Assembly: GCF_008693385.1 (NCBI RefSeq)
Contig: NZ_CP044067.1
Coordinates: 806,001 to 870,000 of the forward strand
Reading direction: 5' to 3'
DNA from: Cupriavidus pauculus
GTDB taxonomy: Bacteria; Pseudomonadota; Gammaproteobacteria; Burkholderiales; Burkholderiaceae
Length of the DNA stretch: 64,000 nucleotides
Under the pieces are notes generated by a model. That model did no database searches. It saw nothing but the letters and a program-made list of their open reading frames with translations, and had not been told where the DNA came from. The first letter of the stretch is position 1; every line of letters starts with the position of its first letter. This document shows positions 1 to 9,146 of the stretch, one piece after another. The translations under genes and the position numbers were made by a program.

Positions 1-103
1 TGTCCGCACCGGTGAGCACCGTCACGGTCTGCCCCGATTCCAGTTTCGACAGCGTAAGGACCTGCTTCCACGCGCAGATCAGGTCGTAGTCACTGACAGC
101 CAT
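1..103 (-). CDS. nicX: 2,5-dihydroxypyridine 5,6-dioxygenase NicX, N-terminal fragment (cut by window edge)
   Basis: Only the first 34 codons are inside the window, beginning MAVSDYDLICAWKQVLTLSK. This resembles the N-terminus of NicX, the Fe(II) extradiol-type enzyme that opens 2,5-dihydroxypyridine to N-formylmaleamate. A good ribosome site (AAGGAG) lies 7-8 nt before the ATG. The call rests mostly on context: the gene follows nicE and nicD in the same direction with a 23-nt gap, the nicE-D-X order known from nicotinate clusters. The metal-binding residues lie beyond the window and cannot be checked. Confidence 0.72.
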   Translation of the reverse strand, partial: MAVSDYDLICAWKQVLTLSKLESGQTVTVLTGAD

Positions 104-126
104 GCTTGGCTCCTTGCAGTTGAGTT

Positions 127-954
127 TCAGCCCACCAGCGTGGCGCCGAGAAAATCGCCGAACGCCGCATAGAAGCCCGCTTCGTTGTCCCACGGGATCA
201 TATGGCCGGCATCGGGCACGCGCGTCTCCAGCAGCCCCGGGCGCAGCGCCTTCATTTCCTCGACATCGGCCGGCAGCACGACGTCGCCGCGCGCCGCCGT
301 GATCAGCAGCGTCGGGACATTCACGCGCGGCAGATCGGCGTGGATATCGTCGGTATGAAACCCGTCGAAGCTCTGCAGCACCGCGCGCTCGTCGCAGGTA
401 TGCAGCCACTCGGCGCGCAGGCGGCGTTGTTCCTCGGTCCACGTCGGGCAGAACGGGCGCATGCCTTCGGCGTCCGTGCCCTGCACGGCAAGGCGAATCG
501 AGTCGACATACCACGGCAGTTGCGCGGGATAGGCGCGCCGGCCCGGGCCCGACACGGGCGGGTCGATCATCACCAGCCGCGTCAGGCCGGCGGGCTGCGA
601 GCGTGCCGCGCGCACGCCGATGCGGCCGCCCATCGAATGGCCGACGATCTGATAGCGCTTCAGGCCCAGTGCCTGCGCCAGCGCGATCACGTCCGCGGCC
701 TGCGCATCGAGGCTGTAGTCGAGCGTATCGCCGGCCGACGACAATCCGCGGCCGCGCACGTCGAGCACGTAGGTATCGAAATGCGCACCGAGGCGCTCGC
801 CCACGAAGCCCCACGTGATGGCGGGGCTCGTGATGCCCGGAATCAGAATGACCGCGTCGCGCCCGGCGCGCGCGCCCTCGGTGCCGCCGTACCGCAGGTA
901 ATGCTGGCGAATGCCGTTGGCCTGCACATTGGCGCCATAGAGAAACGTACTCAT
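127..954 (-). CDS. nicD: N-formylmaleamate deformylase NicD (alpha/beta hydrolase)
   Basis: This 275-residue cytoplasmic alpha/beta hydrolase should deformylate N-formylmaleamate to maleamate and formate in the nicotinate pathway. The nucleophile elbow GHSMGG places Ser107, followed by Asp131 (MIDPP) and His251 (AGHMIPWDN). This S-D-H triad keeps the spacing of characterised NicD, shifted by six residues. The oxyanion-side motif LIPGITSPAITWGF is also present. I chose the ATG at 954 because AGGAG lies just upstream and the protein then starts MSTFLYGANV, as NicD does. The gene sits 14 nt after nicE and 23 nt before nicX in a leftward operon. Confidence 0.9.
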   Translation of the reverse strand: MSTFLYGANVQANGIRQHYLRYGGTEGARAGRDAVILIPGITSPAITWGFVGERLGAHFDTYVLDVRGRGLSSAGDTLDYSLDAQAADVIALAQALGLKRYQIVGHSMGGRIGVRAARSQPAGLTRLVMIDPPVSGPGRRAYPAQLPWYVDSIRLAVQGTDAEGMRPFCPTWTEEQRRLRAEWLHTCDERAVLQSFDGFHTDDIHADLPRVNVPTLLITAARGDVVLPADVEEMKALRPGLLETRVPDAGHMIPWDNEAGFYAAFGDFLGATLVG

Positions 955-968
955 GCTGGCTCTCCTGT

Positions 969-1721
969 TCAATAGGCGCCCGACAGCAGCGTGCCGCCAC
1001 CCGGCACCACCGCTTCGAGGTCCAGTTCCTTCAGCAGCGCGTACGTGGTGGCGATGGCCGCGGTGATCACGGGCTTGCCCGTCATCGCCTCGACTTTCTC
1101 CACCACGGGCAGCGACGGCATCTGGACGCACGCCGACAGCACCACGGCATCCACGTCCTTCGTGTTCATCGACGCCACGATGGCGGGCAGGCGCGACGGA
1201 TCGTGCCGGCCGACTTCCAGGTTGTCCGGAATCTCGAGCGCGCGCCACTCGACGACCTCGAAGCCTTCGTGCTGGATGTAATCGACCACGAGCTCGGTCA
1301 GCGGCTTCATGTACGGCGCCACCAGCGCGATGCGCTTCGCACCGATCACCTTGAGCGCATTGACCAGCGCGCCGGCGCTCGTCACGACCGGCGCGGTACC
1401 GCCGTTCTCCGCCGTACGCGACTTCAGGCGGGTTTCCGAGGTGCGATGGTAGCCACGCCCCATCGACATGATGGCCACCAGGCAGGCATAGCCCAGCACG
1501 TCCACGCGGGCATCGCTGAGTTCCAGCGCGCAGCGGTCGGACTCGCCGTCCATCGCCGCGAGTTCCTCTTTCTTGACCGTCTTCATGCGCATGCGGCTCG
1601 AATGGAACGTGAAGCGCTCCGGACGCACGAGCTGGCGGGCGGCCAACATGGCCGGGATCTCGGTTTCCATGGTGGTGTTGGAACTCGGCACGATCTGCCC
1701 GATGCGGAAAACTTTCTGCAC
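969..1721 (-). CDS. nicE: Maleate cis-trans isomerase NicE
   Basis: A 250-residue member of the Asp/Glu racemase superfamily that isomerises maleate to fumarate at the end of nicotinate degradation. The N-terminal signature GQIVPSSNTTMETEIPAM is typical. The two catalytic cysteines are visible as Cys80 (GYACLVAIM) and Cys198 (LSACVQMPSL), matching the Cys pair of characterised maleate isomerases within two positions. It is the first gene of the leftward nicE-D-X unit and faces the divergent nicC promoter. A palindromic operator-like element lies 91 nt upstream of its start. Confidence 0.92.
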   Translation of the reverse strand: MQKVFRIGQIVPSSNTTMETEIPAMLAARQLVRPERFTFHSSRMRMKTVKKEELAAMDGESDRCALELSDARVDVLGYACLVAIMSMGRGYHRTSETRLKSRTAENGGTAPVVTSAGALVNALKVIGAKRIALVAPYMKPLTELVVDYIQHEGFEVVEWRALEIPDNLEVGRHDPSRLPAIVASMNTKDVDAVVLSACVQMPSLPVVEKVEAMTGKPVITAAIATTYALLKELDLEAVVPGGGTLLSGAY

Positions 1722-1811
1722 TTGTGACTCCGTTGAACTTTGTCTTGTCTACCCACCCGCCTCGCTGCACGGGACGCATGGCGCACTGGACGGCGCCCTT
1801 CCGAAAATTCT

Positions 1812-1823
1812 AGTGTACACACC
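1812..1823 (-). promoter_or_regulatory. Operator-like element, nicE-proximal copy
   Basis: Reads AGTGTACACACC on the plus strand, which is GGTGTGTACACT on the nicE coding strand, with the perfect palindrome GTGTACAC at its centre. The same 12 bases occur in the opposite orientation before nicC. A repressor site for a NicR-type or GntR-type regulator is inferred; no regulator of the NicR (MarR) type lies in the window. Confidence 0.5.
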
Positions 1824-1992
1824 TTATTTTTACAACACACTTTTCAAGGCCACGGAAAGCACTCGTTCAGTGCATTCTGAATGAATGAATCCCCGCTTTG
1901 ACGCATTATTGCGCCAATTTGCGGCATCGAATTAAACACGCCACATGGAAATCAGGGTTTTCACTAGATCATCGAAAGTCGGCTTTACTTGA

Positions 1993-3210
<1,218 letters not shown>

Positions 3211-3219
3211 ACCGCGTTT

Positions 3220-3729
3220 ATGACCGCGCCCCGCCCCCTTCTGTTGCGCGTCAACCGGCAATCGCACGATGTCTGTGTGGATCCGCGCACGCCATTGCTC
3301 TACATCCTGCGCAACGATCTGGCCTGCAATGGCCCGAAGTACGGCTGCGGGCTCGGTCAGTGCGGGGCGTGCACGGTGCTGATCGACGGGGTGGCGGCAC
3401 GCTCGTGCATCGTGCCGGCAAGCGCGGCCGAAGGGCGGGCCGTGACCACGCTTGAAGGATTGGGCACCAGCGCCGCGCCCGATCCGGTGCAGCGGGCCTT
3501 TATCGAGGAGCAGGCCGCGCAGTGCGGCTACTGCCTCAACGGCATGATCATGAGCACCAAGGCGTTGCTGGCCGTGAACCCCGCGCCGACCGAGGGCGAG
3601 ATTCGCGAGGCGCTGCGCTTCAACCTGTGCCGGTGCGGGACTCATGTCGAGATTCTGCGCGCGGTGCAGCGCGCGGCCGAACTCCAGCAGCAGGATGCCG
3701 CGGCAAGCGAACGCGAGGCGCTCCGATGA
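3220..3729 (+). CDS. nicA: Nicotinate dehydrogenase small subunit NicA ([2Fe-2S] protein)
   Basis: A 169-residue iron-sulfur subunit of the xanthine dehydrogenase family. The plant-type cluster cysteines are Cys43, Cys48, Cys51 and Cys63 (CGLGQCGAC...C), and the second cluster uses Cys102, Cys105, Cys137 and Cys139 (CGYC and CRC). The subunit passes electrons from the molybdenum centre of NicB to its cytochrome domain while nicotinate is hydroxylated to 6-hydroxynicotinate. Its stop overlaps the nicB start (ATGA), so the two are translationally coupled. All eight ligands are intact, unlike the partner's molybdenum domain. Confidence 0.92.
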   Translation: MTAPRPLLLRVNRQSHDVCVDPRTPLLYILRNDLACNGPKYGCGLGQCGACTVLIDGVAARSCIVPASAAEGRAVTTLEGLGTSAAPDPVQRAFIEEQAAQCGYCLNGMIMSTKALLAVNPAPTEGEIREALRFNLCRCGTHVEILRAVQRAAELQQQDAAASEREALR

Positions 3730-6653
3730 ACGCCCGCACGCAGGACGCCTTGCATGTGCCCGTGCCGGCGGCGACGCTGTTCGGCCACGTCGTCCGGCCG
3801 GCCGGCGGACTGGGTCGCCTGCTCGGCTACGACGCCGACGCAGCGCGTCGGTGGGAAGGCAGCCTCGAAGGGAACGTCGAAAGTACGATCGACGTGATCG
3901 TGCGCGGCGATTTCCTTGCCGTGGTGGCGACGTCGCCGGAACATGCCGCGGCGGCAGCCCGCGCGCTGCGTCCCAGGTGGGCGCTCGCCGAGCCAGCACC
4001 CGCTGTCACGCGTGTGCGGCAGGTCGCGATGCATGGCGACGCCGACGCTGCGTTGGCGCCGGACGGCGAGGCCGTGTACCGGTGGCCGCTGATCGCCCCG
4101 CGTGCCGATGCAAGCGGCACCGCCACCGCGCACTGGCACGACGGGACCATGACCGTCTGGCTGGCGACAGCACAGACAAGCGCCCTGCGACTGGAAGTGG
4201 CGGCGCTGCTGGGCGTGACCGCGGCACAGGTATCGATCGTCTGCGATCCCGATCCGCCCGCCGGACATGACGATTTCTGCGCGCGCCAGGCTGCGGCCGA
4301 CGCGGCCCTGCTCGCGCATGCCGCCGGCCGGCCGGTGCGCGTGACCTTCCGCGCCGACCCCGACGCTTTCTCCCCCAGGCTGACGCTTGCCGTGCGCAGC
4401 GCGATCGATCCGGCATCGGCCTACCGTATTACCGCATCCGCCACGCCGGATGCCAATCTTCCGATCGCCCTGCTGCAGACGGGCACCACGGTGCCGTTCG
4501 CCGATGACGCGCGGATCGATGGCGCGCGGATCGATGACGCGCAGATCGATGGCACGCTGGTGCCGCCCTACGCGACCGACCATCTCGCGGTTTCGGCGGC
4601 ATTGCCCCTCGACGTACCCGCGGGCGTCGCGGCCCGCGGCCATGTGTTCGCGCACGAGTCCGAGCTCGACGCACTGGCCGTGCGATCGCGGATGGACCCG
4701 GTGGCGCTGCGGCTCCAGTGGCTCGACGACAGCACCGGCACCCAGCTGATCGAGCGCGTGGCGGCCCAGTCCGGCTGGCGGGGACCGTTGCAGGGACATC
4801 GGCGGGCCGGCGACGGCATCCGGCGCGGACGCGGCTTTGCCTATGCGCGCGCGATCGATATCGACAATGGCCGGCCCACGCAAACGTGGTCGGCATGGGT
4901 GGCCGATGTCGAGGTGGATGCCCGTACCGGCGATATCAGCGTGACGCGTGTGACGGTCGGGCACGAGCGCGAGGACCATGCCGCGCCGGCGCCTGCCCGG
5001 CCCACCGCGCTGCGGGACGACATTACCGCCGCCACGCGGCAGCTGACACGGGGCGGCGCGAGCCACGACGACTGGGGATGGAATCCCGCCTCCGAAGCGC
5101 GCGACGCGATGGCCCTCGCCACGCATGCGCCGACGCGTGCGGTGGCCCCCCAGACGCAGGTCAATATCGTAGGCGCGCTCGCGGGCGGCGCCTCGGCCAC
5201 GCTGCCCGCGGCCGCCGCCGTGGCCAACGCGATTCACGATGCCACGGGCATTCGCCTGCGCGAGCCACCGTTCAGCGCCGGCGAGATTCGGCGCGGGCTC
5301 GCTGCCGAGGGTATCGATGACGGTCTCGCCCGAGGCGCCTCACGCAAGCGCCGCTGGCTGCTGGCCGCACTCGCGCCCGTCACCGCGCTGGCGGGATTAT
5401 TCGTCACGATCATGCCGTGGCGCGCCCCCATCGCACCGGTAGCGCCGCCAGTACCCGGCTTCTATTCGGCCGCGACCATCGAACGGGGCCGCCTGGTTGC
5501 CGCCGCGGGCGACTGCGCGGTCTGCCACACCGCCCCCGGCGGCACGCGCAATGCCGGCGGCCTTGCCCTCGACACGCCCTTCGGCACGGTGTACAGCACC
5601 AATATCACGCCCGATGTCGAGACCGGCATCGGCAACTGGTCGTTCGCGGCATTCGAGCGCGCCATGCGCGAAGGCATCCATCGCGACGGCCGCCACCTGT
5701 ACCCCGCTTTCCCATACACGGCGTTCGCCAAGGTCAGCGATGCCGATATGCAGGCGCTCTACGCCTATCTGATGTCGGCCGAGCCCGTGGTATCGCGCCC
5801 GCCGGAAACGAAGCTCGCGTTCCCGTTCAATATGCGCCCTTCGCTGGCCGGCTGGAACGCGATCTTCCACCGCAACGCACCGTTCGAGCCCGTGGCCGAG
5901 CGCTCCGCCCTCTGGAATCGTGGCGCCTATCTCGCCGAAGGGCTCGGGCATTGCAGCGCCTGCCATTCGCCGCGCAATGCGCTCGGCGGCGAGAAAGGCG
6001 GCAAGGCCTACCTGACCGGCGGCATGGCCGAGGGATGGGAAGCGCCAGCCCTGACTGCGCTGTCGACGTCGCCCGTGCCGTGGACCGAAGACGATCTGTT
6101 CCAGTACCTGCGGACCGGGTACGCGGCGCGGCACGGCGCCGCCGCGGGGCCGATGGCGCCCGTGGTGGAGAGCCTGCGCGAACTCCCGGAGAGCGACGTG
6201 CGGGCCATTGCGCACTATGTGGCATCGTTCAGCGCCCCCGCCATTGCCGACGCCGCGCCACCGCCCGCTGAACAGGTGCGCGCCATCGAAGCGCGCGCCG
6301 ATGCGCAGGCGCTGAAGCTTTCCGGCAGCATGGGCCGCCTCTATCAGGCCGCCTGCGCGGTGTGCCATCAGGGCAATACCGGCGTGCCGCAGTTCGGCGT
6401 CAAACCCTCGCTGGCGCTGAACACGAATCTGCACAGCGCGCGCCCCGACAATGTGATTCAGGCCGTGATGCATGGCATCTCCGCCCCGCCGCATGCCGGC
6501 ATCGGCTATATGCCCGGCTTTGCCGACAGCCTGGACGACGAACAAGTGAGTGGACTGGTGCATTACCTGCGCGCGCGATTCGCGCCCGACGCGCCCGCCT
6601 GGACCGGCGTGGAAGACGCCGTCGCGCGCATCCGCAGCCAGCCCTCGCACTGA
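3726..6653 (+). CDS. nicB: Nicotinate dehydrogenase large subunit NicB-like: eroded molybdopterin domain fused to triheme cytochrome c
   Basis: A 975-residue protein with a molybdopterin-hydroxylase-like region (about 1-535), one membrane segment (about 545-565, after RKRRW) and three class I cytochrome c domains. The heme sites are CAVCH at 597, CSACH at 743 and CAVCH at 877. The layout is that of NicB. Known NicB is about 1190 residues, so roughly 200 are missing, all before the membrane segment. The glycine-rich stretch that normally precedes the substrate region is reduced to PDPPAGHDDF. The C-terminal loop that should carry the catalytic Glu reads VNIVGALAGGASATLP, without Glu. A small internal repeat (RIDGARIDDAQIDG) lies near residue 262. 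It may be a diverged enzyme for another substrate or an inactive molybdenum subunit; the cytochrome half looks sound. Confidence 0.8.
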   Translation: MNARTQDALHVPVPAATLFGHVVRPAGGLGRLLGYDADAARRWEGSLEGNVESTIDVIVRGDFLAVVATSPEHAAAAARALRPRWALAEPAPAVTRVRQVAMHGDADAALAPDGEAVYRWPLIAPRADASGTATAHWHDGTMTVWLATAQTSALRLEVAALLGVTAAQVSIVCDPDPPAGHDDFCARQAAADAALLAHAAGRPVRVTFRADPDAFSPRLTLAVRSAIDPASAYRITASATPDANLPIALLQTGTTVPFADDARIDGARIDDAQIDGTLVPPYATDHLAVSAALPLDVPAGVAARGHVFAHESELDALAVRSRMDPVALRLQWLDDSTGTQLIERVAAQSGWRGPLQGHRRAGDGIRRGRGFAYARAIDIDNGRPTQTWSAWVADVEVDARTGDISVTRVTVGHEREDHAAPAPARPTALRDDITAATRQLTRGGASHDDWGWNPASEARDAMALATHAPTRAVAPQTQVNIVGALAGGASATLPAAAAVANAIHDATGIRLREPPFSAGEIRRGLAAEGIDDGLARGASRKRRWLLAALAPVTALAGLFVTIMPWRAPIAPVAPPVPGFYSAATIERGRLVAAAGDCAVCHTAPGGTRNAGGLALDTPFGTVYSTNITPDVETGIGNWSFAAFERAMREGIHRDGRHLYPAFPYTAFAKVSDADMQALYAYLMSAEPVVSRPPETKLAFPFNMRPSLAGWNAIFHRNAPFEPVAERSALWNRGAYLAEGLGHCSACHSPRNALGGEKGGKAYLTGGMAEGWEAPALTALSTSPVPWTEDDLFQYLRTGYAARHGAAAGPMAPVVESLRELPESDVRAIAHYVASFSAPAIADAAPPPAEQVRAIEARADAQALKLSGSMGRLYQAACAVCHQGNTGVPQFGVKPSLALNTNLHSARPDNVIQAVMHGISAPPHAGIGYMPGFADSLDDEQVSGLVHYLRARFAPDAPAWTGVEDAVARIRSQPSH

Positions 6654-6792
6654 CACGCAGCATCATTCAGAATCGATAGATAAAAGTCGATCGCACGCCA
6701 GCTGGCGCGGACCTTGCACCGAAAAAAAGGCCGCCCAGTTCGGTGATATCTCGGGTATACAAACGAAGGCGAACACAGGATAAGGAGCGAAG

Positions 6793-8220
6793 ATGCACTC
6801 CCCGTATCAAGACAGCGCGGCTGCCCTGCCCCCGGGTCTATCCCACTCGGGCTCCGCCACCACCGACGCGCGCGATGGCGCGCAATCGTCGGCCTCTCGT
6901 CCATCGGCGTCCGGCAGCGTGTCGCTGGAGACCGGCATTCGCGCGGCCGGCGTCGGCAAGTTTCAATACCGGCTGTTCGTGATTTTCGGGCTCGTATGGC
7001 TGGCCGATGCCATGCAGGTCCTGTCGATCGGCTTCAGTGCCCCCTCGATCGCCAAGACGTTCGGCATCACCGTGCCGCAGGCGTTGCAGACGGGCACGTT
7101 CTTCTTCGTCGGCATGCTGATCGGCGCCTTCGTGTTCGGCCGCCTGGCGGACCGCATCGGCCGCCGTCCCGTGCTCATGATGGCCGTCGTCATCGACGCG
7201 CTGTGTGGCGTCGCCTCGGCCTTCGTTCCCGAGTTCACATGGCTGCTGGTGCTGCGCTTCCTGACGGGCGTCGGCGTGGGCGGCACGCTGCCCGTGGATT
7301 ACACGATGATGGCCGAGTTCCTGCCGAGCGACCGCCGCGGCCGCTGGCTGGTGCTGCTGGAATCGTTCTGGGCCATCGGCACCATCTGCCTCGCGCTGCT
7401 GGCGCTCGCCGCGCTGTCCTACGGCGATCAGGCATGGCGCGTGATCTTCCTCGTGACGGGCGTCCCCGCGCTGATCGGCGTCGTGCTTCGCTTCTATATT
7501 CCCGAGTCGCCGATGTTCCTGAACCGCAGCGGACGATCGGACGAAGCGCGCAAGGTGCTCGAGCGCGTGGCAAGGGTCAACGGCAGCAAGCACGAGATTC
7601 CCCCGCTGCAATCGGAGCGCGCCGAACCCAAGTCCGTGTTCGCGCTGTTCTCCGGCAGCTTCCGCCGCCGCAGCCTCGCGCTGCTGGTCGCCTGGGCGCT
7701 GATCTCCATCGCCTACTACGGCGTGTTCGTGTACCTGCCGATCAAGCTCAGCGCCGAAGGGTTCGCGTTCATGCGCGGACAGGTATTCCTCGTGCTGCTG
7801 GCTATCGTGCAGCTGCCGGGGTTCGCACTCTCCGCCTACGGCGTGGAACGCTGGGGCCGCAAACCCACGCTGATCGGCTTCCTCGTCCTCAGCGCGGCCG
7901 GCTGCATGCTCTACAGCCTGGGCACCTCGCCCGCGGTGGTCATCGGCTCCACGCTGCTGATGAGCTTCTCTTTGCTGGGCACATGGGGCGCGCTCTACGC
8001 GTTCACCCCCGAGGTCTATCCGACCGACCTGCGCGCAACAGGCATGGGCACGGCCGGCGCGGTGGCCCGCTTCGGCGGCCTGTTCGCACCGGCGATCATC
8101 GCACCGGTCATGGCCACGCACTTCACGCTGGCACTGGCGATGATCTCCACGATGCTGCTGGTGGGGGCGTTTGCGATCGGGGCGGTGAACGTGGAGTCGA
8201 AGGATCGCGCGCTGGACTGA
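6793..8220 (+). CDS. MFS permease, metabolite:H+ symporter type, possibly a NiaP-like nicotinate transporter
   Basis: A 475-residue 12-segment MFS protein with a 50-60 residue hydrophilic N-terminal tail. The loop-2 motif GRLADRIGRRPVLMM and the repeat RWGRKPTLIGF mark the sugar-porter-like branch that includes NiaP niacin permeases. The ATG at 6793 has a strong AAGGAG site 7 nt before it. It follows nicB by 139 nt in the same direction, so uptake of nicotinate or a related pyridine is the natural inference, but sequence alone does not fix the substrate. It ends 5 nt from the convergent GntR gene. Confidence 0.75.
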   Translation: MHSPYQDSAAALPPGLSHSGSATTDARDGAQSSASRPSASGSVSLETGIRAAGVGKFQYRLFVIFGLVWLADAMQVLSIGFSAPSIAKTFGITVPQALQTGTFFFVGMLIGAFVFGRLADRIGRRPVLMMAVVIDALCGVASAFVPEFTWLLVLRFLTGVGVGGTLPVDYTMMAEFLPSDRRGRWLVLLESFWAIGTICLALLALAALSYGDQAWRVIFLVTGVPALIGVVLRFYIPESPMFLNRSGRSDEARKVLERVARVNGSKHEIPPLQSERAEPKSVFALFSGSFRRRSLALLVAWALISIAYYGVFVYLPIKLSAEGFAFMRGQVFLVLLAIVQLPGFALSAYGVERWGRKPTLIGFLVLSAAGCMLYSLGTSPAVVIGSTLLMSFSLLGTWGALYAFTPEVYPTDLRATGMGTAGAVARFGGLFAPAIIAPVMATHFTLALAMISTMLLVGAFAIGAVNVESKDRALD

Positions 8221-8225
8221 GGGTA

Positions 8226-8945
8226 TTAACGCCCCGCCGAGGCCCGCGCGGCCGGTTCCGCCAGCGATGCCTCCACCACCTTCAGCACCTCGCGCGCGGT
8301 GTTCTCCGAATGCTCGCGCAGGATCTTCGCCAGCCGGGGCCGGCCCTGCTCCCGCAGGGCTTCCATGATCGCCTCGTGTTCCGCGTGCGATTCCTGCCAG
8401 CGCAGCATGTCCGCATTGGCCGCGCCGCGTGCGCGGTGCACCTTGCTCATCAGCGTCGCATAGATGCCCGACAGCACCGCGTTCGCCGCGCTGTCCACGA
8501 TGAGCTGATGAATCTCCTGATTGATCCGGAAGTAGTCGGTGCGCTTGCCGGCCGCGTGCGCGTCGACCATCGCCTGATGGCGGCGCTCGATCTTCGCGAG
8601 CGCGGCATCGCTCATCCGCCCGGAGATCAGTTCGCCCGCGTGCGCCTCCAGCCCGTGTAGCGTTTCGAACGTTGCGCGCAGTTCATCGAGGTCGAGCGGT
8701 GCCACGCGATAGCCGATGTACTGGCGATGCAGCACCAGCCCTTCCGAGACCAGGATCTTGAGCGCTTCACGCAACGGCGTCTTGGAAACGTCGAACGCCT
8801 CGCAGAACGCTTTCTCGTCGATGCGCACACCCGGCGGGAGTTCGCCTTCCTGAATCATCGTGCGCATGCGCGCCGCGATTTCGGCGGACATGCCCAGTGT
8901 GCGGAGGCGGGCGGTTTTGGGGAGGACTTGTGTCACTGACGTCAC
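8226..8945 (-). CDS. GntR-family transcriptional regulator, FCD subfamily
   Basis: A 239-residue regulator with an N-terminal winged helix (about 20-85, including FDVSKTPLREALKILVSEGL) and a C-terminal FCD ligand domain. Candidate metal-binding histidines lie in NQEIHQLIVD, HAEHEAIMEAL and REHSENTARE. The gene is divergent from the permease-hydantoinase operon and convergent with the NiaP-like gene, so it probably controls the divergent operon and its own expression. A close variant of the nic operator lies in the shared promoter, which raises the possibility that it also acts on the nic genes. Confidence 0.88.
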   Translation of the reverse strand: MTSVTQVLPKTARLRTLGMSAEIAARMRTMIQEGELPPGVRIDEKAFCEAFDVSKTPLREALKILVSEGLVLHRQYIGYRVAPLDLDELRATFETLHGLEAHAGELISGRMSDAALAKIERRHQAMVDAHAAGKRTDYFRINQEIHQLIVDSAANAVLSGIYATLMSKVHRARGAANADMLRWQESHAEHEAIMEALREQGRPRLAKILREHSENTAREVLKVVEASLAEPAARASAGR

Positions 8946-8969
8946 CAGATAGGGGAATCTGCACCAGAT
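8943..8969. repeat. Direct repeat CACCAGAT x2 at the GntR start
   Basis: CACCAGAT occurs at 8943-8950 and 8962-8969, 19 nt apart (about two helical turns); the first copy overlaps the regulator's start codon. It could be part of an autoregulatory site, but eight bases repeated once is weak evidence. Confidence 0.3.
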
Positions 8970-8991
8970 GGGAGACTAACATAACCAACTT

Positions 8992-9003
8992 GGTGTTTAC
9001 ACT
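8992..9003 (+). promoter_or_regulatory. Operator-like element resembling the nic sites
   Basis: GGTGTTTACACT matches the nic element at 11 of 12 bases and keeps the GTGT/ACAC half-sites. It lies in the divergent promoter between the GntR gene and the MFS permease, about 145 nt from the permease start. It is a plausible GntR operator, inferred only. Confidence 0.4.
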
Positions 9004-9146
9004 ACTCCAATACAATACCTATATAAATCAATCACTTCTCGTCGTTGTAATTACAGATTACGTATCCTATACTCGCTTCCAGTTGCGCGACACCCCCCAC
9101 CGACATGCCTCGACAACGCAGCACCCAAGGAGCTAGGAGACCCGCA

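Noticed and set aside
6696..6707. Palindrome CGCCAGCTGGCG after nicB as a terminator
   Set aside because: There is no loop and no T-tract, so a rho-independent terminator is not supported.
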